Source: Anthoceros angustus (taxonomy: Eukaryota > Streptophyta > Anthocerotopsida > Anthocerotales > Anthocerotaceae). Taken from it: a stretch of DNA of 64,000 bases. Below the pieces are notes generated by a model, which was not told the origin of the DNA, did not search any database, and was given only the letters and a program-made list of their open reading frames with translations. The position numbers were made by a program, and so were the translations under genes. The stretch lies in the NCBI GenBank assembly GCA_010909165.1, contig MU008176.1, forward strand, positions 1,126,783 through 1,190,782, written 5' to 3'. Numbering within the stretch: the stretch's first letter is position 1; every line of letters starts with the position of its first letter. Positions 47,930 to 59,328 of the stretch are shown in pieces.

Positions 47930-48454
47930 TTATGAGCCCCTGCTCGTAGCTTCTCTGCGAAATTCTTCAGCTCTCCCACATTGATCGACCGCAGATCCAG
48001 ATCGAGTTCCTTTGGCGACCTCTTTGCCCTGCTGCATCTCTTGGGCAGCAATTCCTGCCATCGAACCATGGTCGGTCGATGCTCCTTCTTGCAGCTCGAC
48101 TGCAAGCACGCCTTGAGGTGTGAGTTCTCCACAATCCTCCTTCATACACATCACCATAGAGCCATCTCCGCTCCTAGGCCCTAGTGCACACACCTCCTTA
48201 GCACACCACCTTTGTTTGCCACCTCTCCTTCCTCCTAATTGCGATTTCTCCGCAACTTCCCCATCGCTCCTTGCCACCATCATGGCCTCCGCTTGCAGCC
48301 CTCCTGACTGCTCACCCTGGGGACGCGGCTTTGGCTCCCCCGTGTGCCCACGCTGGCACTCTCCCACTTCTCCTTGGACCTCCAGGTTGCCCTGATGCAG
48401 CTGCTCCTGCTTGTCGTGCTCTTCTCGTCCTCCGATCGCCCTTGCTGCGAGCAA
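47930..48454 (-). other. Open linker between gypsy RNase H and integrase
   Basis: A 174-codon minus-strand frame, rich in Gln, Glu and Gly (for example EEHDKQEQLHQGNLEVQGEV), connects the RNase H and integrase parts. It has no known motif. In the polyprotein it would be a variable tether. It overlaps, in another frame, the shifted 3' end of the RNase H frame. Confidence 0.5.
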
Positions 48455-49113
48455 GGTCTGTTGCTCAGCCGCGCGTTCATGCCTTCCTTCCTCAACACAC
48501 GTTGTGGAAACCAGTTCTTCGTCAAGAAACCGGTCATCAGTGGCCTCAAGCTGCCTCCGCCTCGACGAAATGAAATTCGCGCTAGATGTTGCTTGGTCTC
48601 CATCGAAATCAAATTCAGCAGAAAGTACCCACCGGCTATTCTTCCTGATAGATCTGGCTTGTTCACAAGGTACTTCAACGCGAAATGGTCAACATGAAAT
48701 GTCACCTTGCAAGCCAGCAAATAGTGTCTAAACTTCTTACAGGAGTAGATGATACCAAGACCCTCTCGCTCCGTGCTCAAGTAGTTCCTCTCAGCATCCA
48801 TGAGCTGCCTCCCAGCATAAAAAATCGGGTGATCTTGTTTCTTTTCATCCTTCTGGCTTAAGATGGTCCCAATGGCATAAGCGGACACATCCACATATAC
48901 ATGAAACGGCTTCTCACAATCTGGCGGTTGTAACGTCGGAGCGCTCACCAAACTGTCCTTCAACTGCTGAAAGGCCTCCTGCCTCACGGTTGTCCATTCA
49001 AAGGGTACATCTTTCTTGGTCAACTGTGTTAACAAGGCTGCCCTCTTGGCGAAGTCCTTGATAAACCTCCTGTAATACCCTACTAGTCCTACGAAAGCTC
49101 GTACTTGCCTCAC
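48455..49113 (-). pseudogene. Ty3/gypsy RT thumb and RNase H
   Basis: The frame starts MRQVRAFVGLVGYYRRFIKD (RT thumb), then EWTTVRQEAFQQLKDSLVSA and the RNase H core FHVYVDVSAYAIGTILSQKD, AERNYLSTEREGLGIIYSCK and KVTFHVDHFALKYLVNKPD. Around 48,620 the frame shifts. Family-typical first-Asp context (DAS..AIG) reads DVSAYAIG. Directly upstream the RT palm is deleted (see the RT entry). Confidence 0.88.
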
Positions 49114-50060
49114 CGTTTATGGGGCATCCATCTCCGCTATCACTGCTACTTCCATGAACTTCCGTAAGAAGTCTCGGAATATCGCGTTTACCACACGTTG
49201 AAAGGTGGCAGGCGCGTTACACAATCCAAAGGGGAGCTTCGAATAAGCGTAGGTGCCCCAATCTGTTGTGAACGTTGTCTTGTCCTGGTCCTCCTTTTTA
49301 GCGAGATCTGATTGTACCCAGAGTATCCGTCCAAGAAACTGTACATCTCATGTTCGGCTACCGTGTCCGGCACACTGTCCATGAAGGGTAAGGGGTGGTG
49401 ATCCTTCTTCGTTGCTTCGTTAAGCTTCCTGAAATCTTGGCACACCCGAACCTTTCCCTGCTGCTTCTTGGGTACGATCACAATGGGAGCGACCCACTCA
49501 CTGGTGAGTACCGGGTAAATCACCCCTGCCTCCAAATATTGGTCGAGTTGATCCTTGACGACCATGGAATACTTGGGGTTCAGCCTATATTGCTTGATCC
49601 TCATAGGAGTGCTGCCTTCCTTCAAATCAATCCGATGTATACCCAGCTCCTCCGGAATTCCTGTCATGTCAGTAATCTTGAAGGCAAACACATCGACATA
49701 CTCCCTAAGTACGCTACGAAACTCCTCTTTCTCTACCTCTCCTAGGTACCTAGAAATCTTGACTACCTTGCTAGGCTCTAGCTCTAAGTCCTCTACAGCG
49801 TCGGGATCTACATACGTCCCCTCCGGACTGCTACCTGCACTAGTTCCAGATCCCTCCTCAGGAAAATCGCGATCATAGGCCTTTCCTCTCCAAAAGGCTA
49901 CTCCTTCTCTATGTGCCTCGTCTTCTGACTCTTCTACGACATCTTCTACGTGCAAGCAGGAATACACCAAATCAACTTTTATTTCGGTGACCTCAAGGTG
50001 AGGTCCCCAGAGGCTTTGGCCACGCCAAGAGCTCACCCCTGCTACCCGAGGTGTACCCAT
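49114..50060 (-). pseudogene. Ty3/gypsy reverse transcriptase lacking the YxDD segment
   Basis: The N-terminal linker (YVDVFAFKITDMTGIPEELG) leads to the RT fingers: YRLNPKYSMVVKDQLDQYL, WVAPIVIVPKKQQGKVRVCQ, DFRKLNEATKKDHHPLPFMD and FLDGYSGYNQISLK with the first catalytic Asp. A frameshift follows at about 49,285. The other frame then has VVNAIFRDFLRKFMEV joined directly to AVIAEMDAP, a stop, and TVRQVRAF. In gypsy RTs some 60-70 residues including the catalytic YxDD normally lie between 'KFvEV' and 'v.aI..m.aP'. They are missing here, at about 49,155. The enzyme cannot be active. Confidence 0.88.
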
Positions 50061-50458
50061 CGACCGAGCCGGACTTCTTCATAGGGTGCCTTGCTCCATG
50101 ACACGAACGCGACCTCAGTGGGCCCTACCCTACTCAACCTAAACGTGATGCCGCTACGACCGAAATCAAAGACACAGGCAGTACCATACAACCAAGGCCT
50201 GCCCATCAAAACTTTGTAGCCTAAATCCGAGGGCCTCATAACGATGTAGGTAAGGTGGAAGGTGAGACCTCCAATCACAGTTGGTATGTTTCTCAACAAT
50301 CCCAGCGGCTTCCTCCTTGTTTGGTCGGCCATTCGCAGGAATACTCGGGCCGGGTGAAACTCGGTGAACCCAAGCTGATGCGCTGTCTCCTCCGTCATCA
50401 AGTTGACTCCCGATCCCGAATCCAATGGCACATTGGGCACCAATTCGGGTGCCCCCAA
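50042..50458 (-). pseudogene. Ty3/gypsy aspartic protease region
   Basis: The frame reads VPLDSGSGVNLMTEETAHQL with the DSG active site, then FLRMADQTRRKPLGLLRNIP and VLMGRPWLYGTACVFDF. The order matches retropepsin of plant gypsy elements. It overlaps the RT frame by 18 bp in another phase. Upstream (50,460-51,030, minus) the frame is broken but keeps a gag-to-protease linker (MLEDELKRLTQHPRKK). Confidence 0.85.
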
Positions 50459-51035
50459 ATCAACGGTTCACCACATTTACCTCCACCGCCGCCTTCGTCC
50501 CCACACCCTCGTGGATTCCCCGATCGCTTCTTTACAATCTTATGGGATCTCGACTCACCGCAAGCAATCGCCCCAAGCCGACCACAAATTTCATTGCAAT
50601 GCGTCGTCAAACCGAGATCTTATCTGACAAGGTTTCCTCCCCGTTTGCAGCCCTGACGCTGGTCGATTCCGACCTTATTGGTAAACTCCCCGAATCCATG
50701 GTCCCTCCTATTGGGTGGGACTCCATACCCGGCGGATCAACAACTTTCGGCTCCGCCACCTTCTTCCTCGGATGCTGGGTGAGCCTTTTCAACTCATCCT
50801 CCAGCATCGCCGCCACTTCGTGGCTGATGTCGGGAGGAAACGCCGGTCGTTCCTCCCCCTTGTTGGGCTCCTCCACATTTCGCCCACTGGTAGGGCTCAT
50901 CCAGAGGGGTGCCGATCACTGGTAGTCTCGATCACCGTCCGAGTAGGGTGGCCCCGATCCTCCTGCCGGACGGCTTTGCCGCCTCCTCGGAGGCCAAGGC
51001 GAGTCATCACTCACCTTCTTCCTCTTCCTCTCCTC

Positions 51036-52030
51036 CTATTCGCGCCGTTTCTCCGACTTTCGGCCCTTCTCCCGCCGTTCCGATCTGGTGGTTACCTTGG
51101 CCACCAACAATCCTTCATCTGCGCTCATCTCTCCTTCGTACACTTCTTCCACGATCCCTGATGTCACACTGGATTCATCGAGAAGTTCGAACTCCGCTTC
51201 CACCTTCAGCACGGGCGTCGTAGTCACGGTGATCGCGGTTTCGGGGTCGGTCCGCGTTTCCTCCGCCGCAGGCTCCGTGAACCTGACCCCTGGTCGTGTT
51301 GGTGCCACTCGCGCCACGCCCGAACACCTTGGATCTCCCACCTTATGCCCTAATTCTTTGCACACCTGACAAAAGGGCACATATCCCACTTGCTTCTGAG
51401 GTTCTGGACAATCATTCGAGTAGTGATCCGGTGCTCCGCAATTGTAACAAAGAACTCGTGGAATCGCCATCGTTTTGTGATGGATCCGGCCTCATGGCTC
51501 CCGGCGATGTCATGATCCGTACTCGAGGGAATCTGTGTAGTTGGTAAGTCCCTCATCGATTGAGGTGGCTGATCGCCAATCGCTGCACCGATAGGCTTCA
51601 TCCACATACCAATAGTCCCCAGGCATGACGGATTCCACGTGGTTCACAGCATGCCGTGGTGCGCGAATACATTCCCTGTTGGTGTGCCCCGTTTGATGAC
51701 AAATTGAGCAGTACACCAACTGTCTTGCAGGCGAGGGAGACCTTCGTGGAGCTTGATTTTTCACCGCCTTGACCTCCAACTCTGTCAATCTTTTCGTTAG
51801 AGCTTCCACTTGTCCGGCAATACCCCCTCCTGCGCAGATGTTTCTCCCTTCTCCATTCGGCGAACCGTCTTCCCTTTTCTCTCCTTTTCCAATGCAGTGT
51901 GCTCAGCCTCTTCTTGTCTTTTCTTGACCTTCTCCAAGTCCTTCCTCATCTGCCGCCGAGGCTTTTCTCTGATTCTTCACGATGTGGAGCTTTCTTGAGT
52001 TCCGCTGTCCTCACTTTCTGATGAGGATGA
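51036..52030 (-). pseudogene. Ty3/gypsy gag C-terminal part with zinc knuckles
   Basis: Read downward from about 52,030, split frames give a charged coil (around 51,990-51,830), then MEALTKRLTELEVKAVKNQ and the first CCHC knuckle CSICHQTGHTNREC. After a frame change come a second knuckle CYNCGAPDHYSNDC (51,446 downward) and a variant CQVCKELGHKVGDPRC. An acidic linker follows (EFELLDESSVTSGIVEEVY). Nucleocapsid knuckles bind the element RNA. The N-terminal gag portion is missing, replaced at about 52,030 by Copia-B sequence. Confidence 0.85.
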
Positions 52031-53065
52031 AGGTGATCCTTTGATGGGGATCTCTGAATTGTCTCCTAATGACACTGCTGATTTGTGACAGGTTGAAGCA
52101 AGCTGATAAGTCACAAATTGCTTCCGTTGTGCACACATATGGTTAGACGCTCCACTGTCAAGGAACCAGTCGTGTGTGGCACGAGCAGCAGAATTAAGAC
52201 ATGCCACCAACAACCTGGGTGTGGAGGCTCTTGCTACATGCCCTTCTGCCTGCTTGCCCATAGCAGCCTCGTCGGCTTTTCTCTTCCTACAGTCCTTGAT
52301 CCAATGGCCTGGTATGTTACAGTAGTTGCACCTACCGGGCTTCTTACCACCACGAGAGTTGGAGTTGTTTCAAGGCGGAAAAGTGACGATTGTGAGGGTG
52401 ACCAATGACCTGAATAAATCCAAATCCTCCACGACCTCGACCTCTGCCTCTCCCTCTTCCTCGGCCGGAATAAAGGGCAGTGTCAGATTGTTTGTGGAAT
52501 GAGCCTCCTCAACTGCTGGATCACCTTTCATATGCTTCACATTAGCCTCTTGTTATGGCCAGCCCTACTAGCCTTTTGAGCTGATCAAGTTCGTGAGTCG
52601 CGGTCTTGTCGATGTGGGCTGAAGTGTAACCGTCGTTGCAGCCTGCTGGCTCGAGCTCCATTGCTCATAGCTTGGGGGCAAAGCCCGGCAAGCTGTATGG
52701 ACGACTTGGGATCTGAGACGAGGAATGACACCACAAGGCGCCACTGTTTCCGGCGAGCGAAACTTAGTACAAACTGGGCCTCAACACGGACTCGGTTTCC
52801 TTCATTCTCGATTTTGGAAGGTGAGTGTGGAAACGCCACCTCCAGTCATTATGTCTTTGCCTCATATGTGTGGAGAATAGTGACCACACTTCATTTGAGT
52901 ACTTGATAACTTGATGTGAGGAATCATATCTTGAGATACTGATGAGACAAGTATTGTCTTTGCCTTTCTGTCTGACTTGTGCCATGCTTCATCCTCCTTT
53001 TCATTGTCCGGGGAGCGCGGGGATCCACCGGGTGTATGCTTGACACCGGAGGATTTTTCAGCCAC
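52030..53065 (-). pseudogene. Copia-B gag, zinc knuckle and protease
   Basis: Split gag frames include RMKETESVLRPSLY and a following domain with stops. The knuckle CNYCNIPGHWIKDC lies at 52,330-52,289 and continues into RKRKADEAAMGKQ. Then comes THDWFLDSGASNHMCAQRKQ (about 52,180-52,120), an intact DSG protease active site, and VSLGDNSEIPIKG. The frame then enters a Ser/Glu-rich stretch at the junction with gypsy sequence. The minus strand at 53,066-53,708 contains further open frames (for example SNFQEEFQRLYFKNALTSVQ) without a motif I can name. Confidence 0.8.
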
Positions 53066-53708
53066 TCTTACGGAGCGGTCCCATCTACTATGTCCATCAA
53101 TCGCTTTTTCTTCTAGGATAGTTCTTATCCTAAAGCTCCATGCCGGGGAAATAATTGTGACGATGGCGATCTCTTCTCTTGAAGTCTTTCATTCTGCTGC
53201 TTGCCATGTGGTATTTGGGATAGTATGAGAGAGAGAAAGGCTAGAAGCGGATTAGGGCAACAACTTGCTCCTTAAGCTTCTTCAATATCCTTCATCTGCT
53301 GTTTCTTCAATTCTAAATCAGTTCTTGACTATAGAAGCGTGAGTCACACTCCGTAAATTATCATGTTTCTTGACAGCACTTTCCCAACTCTGTTTAGAAA
53401 TCTCAAAATAAGACTTTTCAGATTCACTACTAAATTAATAAAACTTCAAATTATCTATAGAATCAAGAGAATGATAGGAAATTGGCTTAAAGAGCGGATT
53501 ACTACTCCCATTAAACCTATAGACATATCACAAGAGCAAGGGCATTGTGAAGCAAATTCTGAACTCTGAGAATCAGGCCTATAAGATGAAACGAAGGTTT
53601 TCAAGAAACGTAACCTATCTTCTTGTTGAACAGATGTCAATGCATTTTTGAAATACAATCTTTGGAATTCTTCCTGAAAATTTGACTCTACTATTTGAGG
53701 GATTCTCT

Positions 53709-53713
53709 TATCC
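53709..53713. repeat. Target-site duplication of Copia-C (left)
   Basis: TATCC immediately precedes the 5' LTR and recurs immediately after the 3' LTR at 59,138-59,142. Confidence 0.9.
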
Positions 53714-53931
53714 TGTTGATGCACAAGTGATTTAGGTGTTCGCCAGCAGACTAAGTTCTAGGGCACGTTTAAATTTAGGAGTTATTTACTGTAATGCAGC
53801 GTTAAGCGGTTTAAGCGATTGGCTTAGTTTATTCATTAATGTGATTTACAACTTACTATTGTAAGCCTACTTAAGGCGTGTCATGTACACAAGTAAATTA
53901 CTTCTTCTTCATTATTCTCTCTACTTTTAGA
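53714..53931 (+). repeat. Copia-C 5' LTR
   Basis: 218 bp, ending CTCTCTACTTTTAGA just before the PBS. It aligns along its full length with 58,934-59,137. Confidence 0.9.
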
Positions 53932-53942
53932 TGGTATCGAGC
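53932..53942 (+). other. Copia-C primer-binding site
   Basis: TGGTATCGAGC, the iMet-type PBS with CG in place of CAG, exactly as in Copia-A. The Copia-B PBS (59,329-59,340) has the full TGGTATCAGAGC. Confidence 0.85.
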
Positions 53943-54431
53943 GGTAGGCTCGCCCTTCAACCGCCTCCGCGCGCAGCTGGATCTGCAATCCGGAAGCATG
54001 GCGCCCGGCGGACCAGCATCTCAACATAAAGATCCCGGCCTCGGCATGCCTCGGCGCCGCCATCCGGAGTTTTGCGCCACAAGGAGACCCACATAGTGAC
54101 CGGACTTTGCGATTGCACGGATCGCATCACGCACCAGGCGCACCGCTCCACCACCCGCGACCGCGATCTCCACGCATCGCCCGGTGCCGCTCCCAGCACA
54201 TTCGCCACACTCAACACATCGCCATGGGTACGTGCTTACATCGCGCTCTCTCCTGCGGCATTCACCAAGTTCGAGTATTTCAAATTGTTGAATTGCATAG
54301 AGTCGCAACTAGAATAGCATCTAGAAGTGTGCAAGCTTATGATCAAGCGCAAGTAGACTATGTAGACCACTAAATTTGCATCATAGACATGTTTGCTTTT
54401 GATCCATTAGCAGAGGCCAACATCGAGGCGT

Positions 54432-55330
54432 CGTCGTAGCGATGGCGTTGAATCCACCACCCACCAACACAACATTAAATTTCAACACCACAAAGCTGGA
54501 TTTGAGAGCGTGATCGCTTCACGAAGCGACTCGACATTTGAGATAAGGATCCAAGCCTTGCTCGAGGAGCACGACCTTATGGGCGTCGTGACGGTACACA
54601 CCCTAAGCCATCCACAACATCAAACCCACCAGCAACTCCGGATGAAATTGCAGGATGGGAGAAGAGTGACAACGAGCCCGCAACATTCTTATTTGGCAAT
54701 CGATAAGAATATGTTACAACATACACATGGCCAGGCAACTTCAAACGGCATCTGGAACACCTTCAATGAGATGTTCCAAGCCCAAAGTTCAATGTCACTA
54801 GTAAATGCAACACGTCAATTTTACTCATTGAGAATGAAAGAATCTCATAGTGTTGAACAGCACGTACATAACTTTAGGTCCGCAAGGGCCAAGTTATCCA
54901 CCAGCGGCACGACCCTCACAGAACTGCAAGCAGCAGTCGCTCTTCTAACCTCCTTGCCTGGTTCATACAGAACATTCGTCAGTTCTCAAAACACAGTGCT
55001 CAGACAAAGCGGCTGGCGGAGGTTCGGCACCACACTTACGAAGTTGTTGCAGCCCTTCTCGAAGAAGAATCCAGCGAATAGGCACTTCACGCCCAACACG
55101 GAGCCAATCACGTGCTCTTTGCATCACGAGGCCGTGGTGCAAGGCGGCGTTTTAGACCCGGTTTTCCTCGCGGAAGCCCTTTGGTCGATTCAAGACCTTC
55201 TTTCGGTGCGGGTCCAAGGCAACCACAAAGCGAGTGAGAGGAGCATGGCGGTGCAAAATCATTGGGCACTATGAAAGCGAATGCGTAAGAAGATGTCGGT
55301 GAACCTCGTCGAGGGCAGTCCAAGGCGAGT
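54432..55330 (+). pseudogene. Copia-C gag
   Basis: The main frame (54,510-55,274) has NGIWNTFNEMFQAQSSMSLV, ATRQFYSLRMKESHSVEQHV and AAVALLTSLPGSYRTFVSSQ, the copia gag (UBN2-like) signature. At about 55,245-55,300 another frame gives a knuckle remnant, RCKIIGHYESECVRRC. The gag start near 54,440 (MALNPPPTNTTLNFN) is separated by a stop from the main frame. The spacer 53,945-54,431 holds leader sequence with open frames of no recognised content. Confidence 0.82.
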
Positions 55331-56290
55331 CACATGTCACCACAACCAACAAAAGCCGCAGAAATTCAATATTGGCGTATGCCTTACACTTACGAGGGCA
55401 GATCCTCATCGATGGTTCCTCGACTCGAGCTACCACCCATATTTGCGCATCGACATGTTCAACTCATACCATCAAGTATTATCAACACGTCTTGCTCGGA
55501 GATGACGGTGCATTACCCATCGGGTCGAGATATCAAGCTACGGCAAGCGGAGAAACACTCCTCATTAGCGGAGTTACGTCCCAACAATGACAAAGAATTT
55601 GCTATCGGTCCATAAGCTAGCGAGCATGACTGGTAATCACATTACGGTAACCACGCACCATTAGCCATGCAAAAGATCCCGACCACAGCCCTTGCTCACG
55701 GCTTACCTTACAATGACTTGTACTTGCTGAACATTCAATCCCACTCATCTTTGTCGGTGATGCTCTCCGAGAACAAAACAAAACAAATTCCCTACTATAG
55801 CAGTCTGGTCACATGAACCCGAGGTATTTGAACTCATTTGCCAATCCGCAGTATACGAGATCCAATTAAACTTCATGTACAACAGGACTTTTCGAAATCA
55901 GTAAGTACACCAAACTAAATCAAGCGCCATTCAATGACCTCAACCTACCGGGGCTAGAAGACTTGAAGTCATACATTACATTTGTGGTCCCATGAGTACA
56001 GTTTCCTTGGAGGACACTCATACTTCCTCACCTTCATGGACGAGTGGAGTAGGTATACCCATATATACTTCTTGAAGCATAAGAGCGAAGCTTTTGATTA
56101 CCGAGAGTTCCTCACCAGTAGAACGCCAAACCGGCTTCCTAGTTGGCACCTGCGAGCAGACAATGCGGTGAATACACAAGCCAGGCCTTTCGGTCCTTCG
56201 AACTCAAGGGCATCCTCGGGCAACTTACCGTTCCTCATACTCCTGCAAAACCCCGCAGAGGTTCAGATCCATACTTGAAATCTCTAGATC
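55331..56290 (+). pseudogene. Copia-C protease and integrase core
   Basis: HRWFLDSS (about 55,410-55,435) is the protease active-site region with a frame change right after the Asp-Ser. The integrase core follows at 55,990-56,275: SFLGGHSYFLTFMDEWSRYT, HIYFLKHKSEAFDY, HLRADNAV (second catalytic Asp) and QNPAEVQ (Glu region). Between them (55,450-55,980) only short broken frames remain. Confidence 0.8.
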
Positions 56291-56975
56291 CCTTCTCAAA
56301 CTAGCGGTCTAACAAAGGGATCTTTGGCGGGGCAGTCTCCACCGCAACCTACCTTAAGAATAGACTACCAACCAAAGACTCCCAAACATCACACCTTACG
56401 AAGATGGACGGCAATAAACCAAGAATTTCACACTTACGTATCTTTGGGAGTCCTTTTGCCCATATAGCGGATGTCAATCGTGAGTGGGGGAAAACTCCTG
56501 CTCATAGGGTACTCGGATCAAGTTAAAGCCTATAGGTTATTCGACCCCTCTGAGAGAGAGGTCATTCACTCTAGAAGTGCACATTTTAATGAGGGCAACG
56601 TTCTTCACCATTACCTCACGGTACCCAAAGCTACCCCTTCCGATGCGGCCCTTTATGGACACCTTCCGATTCCCTCTTGATCTTGAGGGGCCCACTACGA
56701 CCGGATGATCTACAATCTCAAGTCGTGAATCAAATTTTCCATCCAGTCCTGCACCCATTGTCCAACCGGCATCGATCTGACCCATCCTTCTTCCGATCGG
56801 CCACACCGGCCCGACAGTGCCCACTAGGGTCGACCACAACTCACCCACCAACCTCCATTCAAGTCGGCACAGTGGCGAACTCCTAGGTATTCCCGAACCT
56901 CACTCACCACTGCGCACAGGCAACTCCCAGACGATCATCTCGACATAGGCCTCCCGAGGGGCAGATGGAAGGAGC
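56291..56975 (+). pseudogene. Copia-C integrase C-terminal region
   Basis: Frames show TYLKNRLPTK, PRISHLRIFGSPFAHIADV and then LLIGYSDQVKAYRLFDPSER and EVIHSRSAHFNEGNV (56,495-56,605), the copia integrase-to-RT junction. A proline- and serine-rich linker with shifts follows (to about 56,975). Confidence 0.8.
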
Positions 56976-58490
56976 CCCCATATGTACCGGAGATATCCTC
57001 ATACAAAGACAAATTTTGCAGACGCACTGCGGACACACAAGCAAGTTCAAATAGCTCTTCATCAAGCATTATCGGCAATCGAAATGCAAGGAGTCCCACT
57101 CACAATAGAAGAGGCTTTCAATCTCAGTGGACAGCGGTACCAAAAGATGAGTATGACTCTCTTATAGCAAATAAGACTTGGGAACGATAGACTTGCCTCA
57201 GTAAAGCCCATATCCGCAAATGGACATTTTGGAGGAAGCTCAACCCGACCACGGTGTCAAGATACGAGGGCGGTGGCGGAGGTTTCACTCAGATCCCAGG
57301 TTCGATTATGAGGAGAATCATCTGCAGCCCAGTTGTCAAATCAACTTCCATTCGAACTCTTCGCCTTTGCTGCACATCACCACCTCGACATTCATCAAGT
57401 CGGCGTAAAACAGCATTCTTATCACGGAACACTCAACGAGGAAATCTATATGTTGCAACCACGGGGTTCGCGAAGGATAACAAGAAGGTTTGCCGACTCT
57501 TGAAGTCACCATGGTCTCAACAATAGCTCAAGTATGGAACGAGACCGTAGATCATTACTTGAAAAATGCGGATTTGTTCCCTAGCTGGCGACTCAAGTGT
57601 TTACCTCATGAGAGATGGGGAGAAGTTCGCCATTGTGACACTCGTCGGACGACAATTTCGTCTTGAAATGATTCAGCGTTCATACAGGTAAAAGACCTTT
57701 TATCCAAGGAGTCTGAAGTTTCGACCTTGGGCGGTAATCACGCCCTCGGCACAATTTGAGAGAGACCCTAAGAACCACACGTTCTTCATACATCAAGCAC
57801 ACTATGTGGAGCAACTTCACGGAGCGATTCAATCTCAAAGACGCATAAAGCCTGCCGCAACACCCATAGCGGCCGGTGATAAAGTGTCGTGAGAACGCCC
57901 TACCACACTAGAGGAGCGTGAAGGAGATGATCAACATACCATATAGCGAGGCGAGGAAGTATTACTTATCTATATGGACTCGACGGACGGCTGGCTCAGT
58001 CAACATTGCTTCGATATCATCAACCACAGGTGGCACCTGGACACATGTTAAGCGCATTTTGAGAGATATCCGAAAGGCACCAAGACGCTCGGACTTTACT
58101 ACAAAGGTGACCCTAAACACAAACTTACACTCACTTCTTTCTCGGATCAGGTGAGACCCAGACGCCGTCGATCCACAGTGTCGTATGATGATGAATGGAG
58201 GATGCATTTCATGGGCGTGTAAGAAGATGCACTATGCCTCTCTTCAACGAGGCGAATACGCAACCTCACCGGCGAAGAAATCTGTGGATCGGACAATTCA
58301 CGAAAGACATTGGAGAGGAGCGACGCCCCACAATTCTTGATGACAATCATCATAGCTATGACTTTGAACCCCGTTTGCACGCACGGACTAAGCACGTAGA
58401 AATTGACGCACCACTTTATTAGGCAAGTAGTCGCTAGTAAGCAAGTAGCAGCAGATGTAAACACAACGATAACACGCGCATCTCATGACC
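56976..58490 (+). pseudogene. Copia-C reverse transcriptase and RNase H, degraded
   Basis: Only fragments can be read. MSMTLL/EYDSLIANKTWER (about 57,145-57,185) marks the RT start. HARTKHVEIDAPLY with HFIRQVVASKQVAADVN (about 58,380-58,460) marks the RNase H end. No YVDD motif could be identified. The frame is broken about every 30-60 bp. Confidence 0.7.
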
Positions 58491-58933
58491 AAGGGATTGT
58501 CGACATCCATGAAAGGCACGCATGTGGTATTGGACTTATAAGCAAGGAGACTTATCTAGGTTCGGTCCGCCTGAGGCGACAAGGGAGCTCAAGATCGGCA
58601 ATGAGGAAGAGGAGTCTTCGTGACGTTGAACATCCATCTTCACCGACCAACAGGTTTATATCACCGCAGAGGTGTTGATGCGCGATCATGAACTCTTCCA
58701 TATCGACGTCTTCCCAAGCCGCATGTGATGCTCAGTCCTTTTCAGGGACTTCTTGAATCACTCTGCGCCTGGAACTTGATTCGTTCGAGACTTGCGATCT
58801 TGTCGCTCACGATCGGTGACTCATGAACAAGGAACCACCGGATGCTTGATAAGATGCTCGGCAGAACGGAGGAGCAGCGTGCGATATGGCGACCATCCGA
58901 GCTTCACGGCCTTAGAACCAAGTCAGCGAGGAG
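58491..58933 (+). other. Copia-C region before the 3' LTR
   Basis: Follows the RNase H end and precedes the LTR. No motif is seen. The purine tract just before the LTR is weak (AGCGAGGAG). Confidence 0.4.
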
Positions 58934-59137
58934 TGTTGATGCACAAGTGATTTAGGTGTTCGTGACTAAGTTCTAGGGCACGTTTCATTAGGGTTATTTA
59001 CTTGTCGCTTAGCGGTTTAAGCATTGGCTTAACGGTTATTCATTAATGTGATTACAACTTACTATTGTAAGCCTACTTAAGGCGTGTCATGTACACAAGT
59101 AAATTACTTCTTCTTCATTATTCTCTCTACTTTTAGA
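58934..59137 (+). repeat. Copia-C 3' LTR
   Basis: 204 bp, TGTTGATGCAC to TTTTAGA, followed by the TATCC target duplication (59,138-59,142). Confidence 0.9.
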
Positions 59138-59328
59138 TATCCTTCATAGCCCTACCATCATCTAGCCACGATTGCCGGCAGATATTTGTCTGCGAGGCAT
59201 CGTGCTATCTGTTAGAGAAGAAAGCTATGCATTTTCTTTATGCAAGATCAAGAATATACAAAATTCATATCAAAATATAAGATTTGATCAGCAGAATTTT
59301 TTGGACCCTTGTGAGCAGATTGAACTCT

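Larger units (their letters stand above)
53714..59137 (+). mobile_element. Copia-C: full-length Ty1/copia insertion
   Basis: The element is 5.4 kb long, with a 218-bp 5' LTR (53,714-53,931), PBS (53,932), gag to RNase H in copia order, a 204-bp 3' LTR (58,934-59,137) and TATCC target duplications. LTRs start TGTTGATGCAC and end TTTTAGA. They differ by several small gaps, several of them at CAG/CTG positions. It interrupts Copia-B, so it is younger. Coding frames are broken throughout. Confidence 0.92.
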
